Origin: UMGS1696 sp964634795
GTDB taxonomy: Bacteria > Bacillota > Clostridia > Oscillospirales > CAG-272
Length of the DNA: 14,833 bases
Direction of reading: 5' to 3'
Assembly: GCA_964634795.1 (NCBI GenBank)
Contig: CAZWLL010000050.1
Span: 1 to 14,833 of the forward strand
Part shown: positions 13,861-14,833 of the stretch, in pieces
Numbering within the stretch: position 1 is the first letter of the stretch
Layout of the letters: the number at the start of each line of letters is the position of its first letter
Made by a program: the position numbers and the translations under genes
Notes under the pieces: model-generated
Told to the model about the DNA's origin: nothing
Databases searched by the model: none
What the model saw: the letters and a program-made list of their open reading frames with translations, nothing else

Positions 13861-13912
13861 TGCATACGTTGTGAAAATATAATTCAATAATCTCTAATCG
13901 GAGGAATTCAGA

Positions 13913-14347
13913 ATGTCCACATATATGGCTAAACCCGAGACTGTTCAGCGCAGCTGGTATATCATCGACGCTGCCGGCAAGCCGCTCGGTAAGACAGCGG
14001 TTACAGCCGCTAACATTCTTCGCGGTAAGCATCGCCCCGAATTCACACCTCATGTTGATTGCGGCGAATGCGTTATCATCATCAACTGCGCTCAGGCTGT
14101 TCTCACAGGTAAGAAGCTTGACCAGAAGTTCTATCGTACACACTCAGGCTATATCGGCGGTCTTAAGGAAACATCCTACCGCAAGCTTATGAGCACAAAG
14201 CCCGAATTCGCTATGCAGCTTGCTGTTAAGGGTATGCTCCCCCACAACTCCATCGGCGACAAGGCTTTCACAAGACTCAAGGTATACGCAGGCAGCGAAC
14301 ACAAGCAGCAGGCTCAGAAGCCTGTTCCGTACGAAGTTGAAATATAA
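13913..14347 (+). CDS. rplM: 50S ribosomal protein L13
   Basis: A primary 23S rRNA-binding protein of the large subunit needed early in assembly. The 144-residue sequence has the typical L13 opening SWYIIDAAGKPLGKTA (14-29) and HRPEFTPHVDCGECVIIIN (40-58), then YIGGLKE and the conserved core VKGMLPHNSIG (103-113). Length and ends are normal. GGAGG (13900-13904) lies 8 nt before the ATG. A second in-frame ATG (MAKPE, residue 5) is possible but less well spaced. It is followed after 20 bp by rpsI, the conserved L13-S9 pair of bacteria and archaea. Confidence 0.98.
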   Translation: MSTYMAKPETVQRSWYIIDAAGKPLGKTAVTAANILRGKHRPEFTPHVDCGECVIIINCAQAVLTGKKLDQKFYRTHSGYIGGLKETSYRKLMSTKPEFAMQLAVKGMLPHNSIGDKAFTRLKVYAGSEHKQQAQKPVPYEVEI

Positions 14348-14367
14348 GAAAGGGTAGGTATTAATTA

Positions 14368-14769
14368 ATGTATACAAGTGCTAAACCTTATTTCTATGGT
14401 ACGGGCAGAAGAAAGAGCTCTGTAGCTCGTGTAAGACTTTATCCCGGCTCAGGAAAAATCACAATCAACGGTCGCGATGTAGATGATTACTTCGGACTTG
14501 AAACACTTAAGCTCATCATTAACCAGCCCTTCGGCGTAACAGGTACAGAAGGCAAGTTCGATATCGTAGCTAACGTTACAGGCGGCGGTATCTCCGGTCA
14601 GGCAGGCGCAATCCGTCACGGTGTTGCAAGAGCTCTTCTTCTCGCCGACGATTCATATCGTGCTCTTCTCAAGAAGGCAGGCTTCCTCACGAGAGACCCT
14701 CGTATGAAGGAAAGAAAGAAGTACGGTCTCAAAGCCGCTCGTCGCGCTCCGCAGTTCTCAAAGAGATAA
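14368..14769 (+). CDS. rpsI: 30S ribosomal protein S9
   Basis: A small-subunit head protein whose C-terminal tail reaches the P-site tRNA. The family core is visible: GTGRRKSSVARVRLYPGSGK (11-30), VTGGGISGQAGAIRHGVARAL (70-90), and the basic end DPRMKERKKYGLKAARRA ending in QFSKR with the invariant Lys-Arg. The length of 133 aa is normal. An AGG-containing site (about 14351-14358) precedes the ATG. It is co-transcribed with rplM and closed by a strong terminator. Confidence 0.98.
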   Translation: MYTSAKPYFYGTGRRKSSVARVRLYPGSGKITINGRDVDDYFGLETLKLIINQPFGVTGTEGKFDIVANVTGGGISGQAGAIRHGVARALLLADDSYRALLKKAGFLTRDPRMKERKKYGLKAARRAPQFSKR

Positions 14770-14786
14770 CAGGTCAATATACATTC

Positions 14787-14815
14787 AAAACCTCGGGAAA
14801 TCCCGAGGTTTTTTT
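14787..14815 (+). terminator. Intrinsic terminator after rpsI
   Basis: AAAACCTCGGG (14787-14797) pairs perfectly with CCCGAGGTTTT (14802-14812) across an AAAT loop, with seven T (14809-14815). The A-rich left flank also allows some function on the opposite strand. Confidence 0.93.
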
Positions 14816-14833
14816 GTGCTGTAAATTCATAAG

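Noticed and set aside
13861..13912. L13 autoregulatory leader RNA
   Set aside because: The leader is short and AT-rich and shows no convincing stem-loop by eye.

Overview
The window looks like a draft or metagenome-assembled genome of an anaerobic Firmicute of the class Clostridia, probably an Oscillospirales-like gut bacterium. The evidence is the cmk - plsC - ispH order with ispH fused in frame to ribosomal protein S1 (a fusion known from Clostridia), the AGGAGG-type ribosome binding sites, the TTGACA/TATAAT promoters, and the load of glycoside hydrolases and lipoproteins. No rRNA, tRNA, CRISPR array or transposase gene was seen. A run of exactly 100 N (11153-11252) is a scaffold-gap placeholder, not real sequence.

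Layout. Positions 1-488 hold no credible gene. They are packed with related inverted repeats: five copies of a stem-loop family (A), two copies of a second hairpin (B), and two further hairpins. The last A copy runs into the 3' end of a minus-strand gene for a sugar-type ABC solute-binding lipoprotein (489-2006). A divergent promoter region (2007-2240) separates it from a plus-strand MurR/RpiR-type regulator. The regulator heads a compact run of genes: a HI0933/YhiN-like flavoprotein, cmk, plsC and the ispH-rpsA fusion, with start/stop overlaps at most junctions and a terminator at 7842-7877. Next come a GDPD-type phosphodiesterase lipoprotein and a cytoplasmic GH2 glycosidase. They converge on a bidirectional terminator (10544-10583) with a minus-strand pair: a GH36 alpha-galactosidase followed by a small lipoprotein broken by the assembly gap. 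A second divergent promoter region (13688-13912) carries near-perfect sigma-A promoters for GH36 (minus) and for rplM-rpsI (plus), the latter closed by a terminator at 14787-14815.

How the genes fit together. One theme is carbohydrate use: the solute-binding lipoprotein with the adjacent RpiR-type sugar-phosphate-sensing regulator, GH36, and GH2. The other is core growth: CMP kinase, phospholipid acylation, isoprenoid precursor synthesis, and ribosomal proteins S1, L13 and S9. The most notable observations are the structured repeat family, whose stems carry paired (compensatory) base changes and one copy of which supplies the stop codon of the solute-binding protein gene, and the signs that the S1 half of the ispH-rpsA fusion also has its own internal start and possibly its own promoter.
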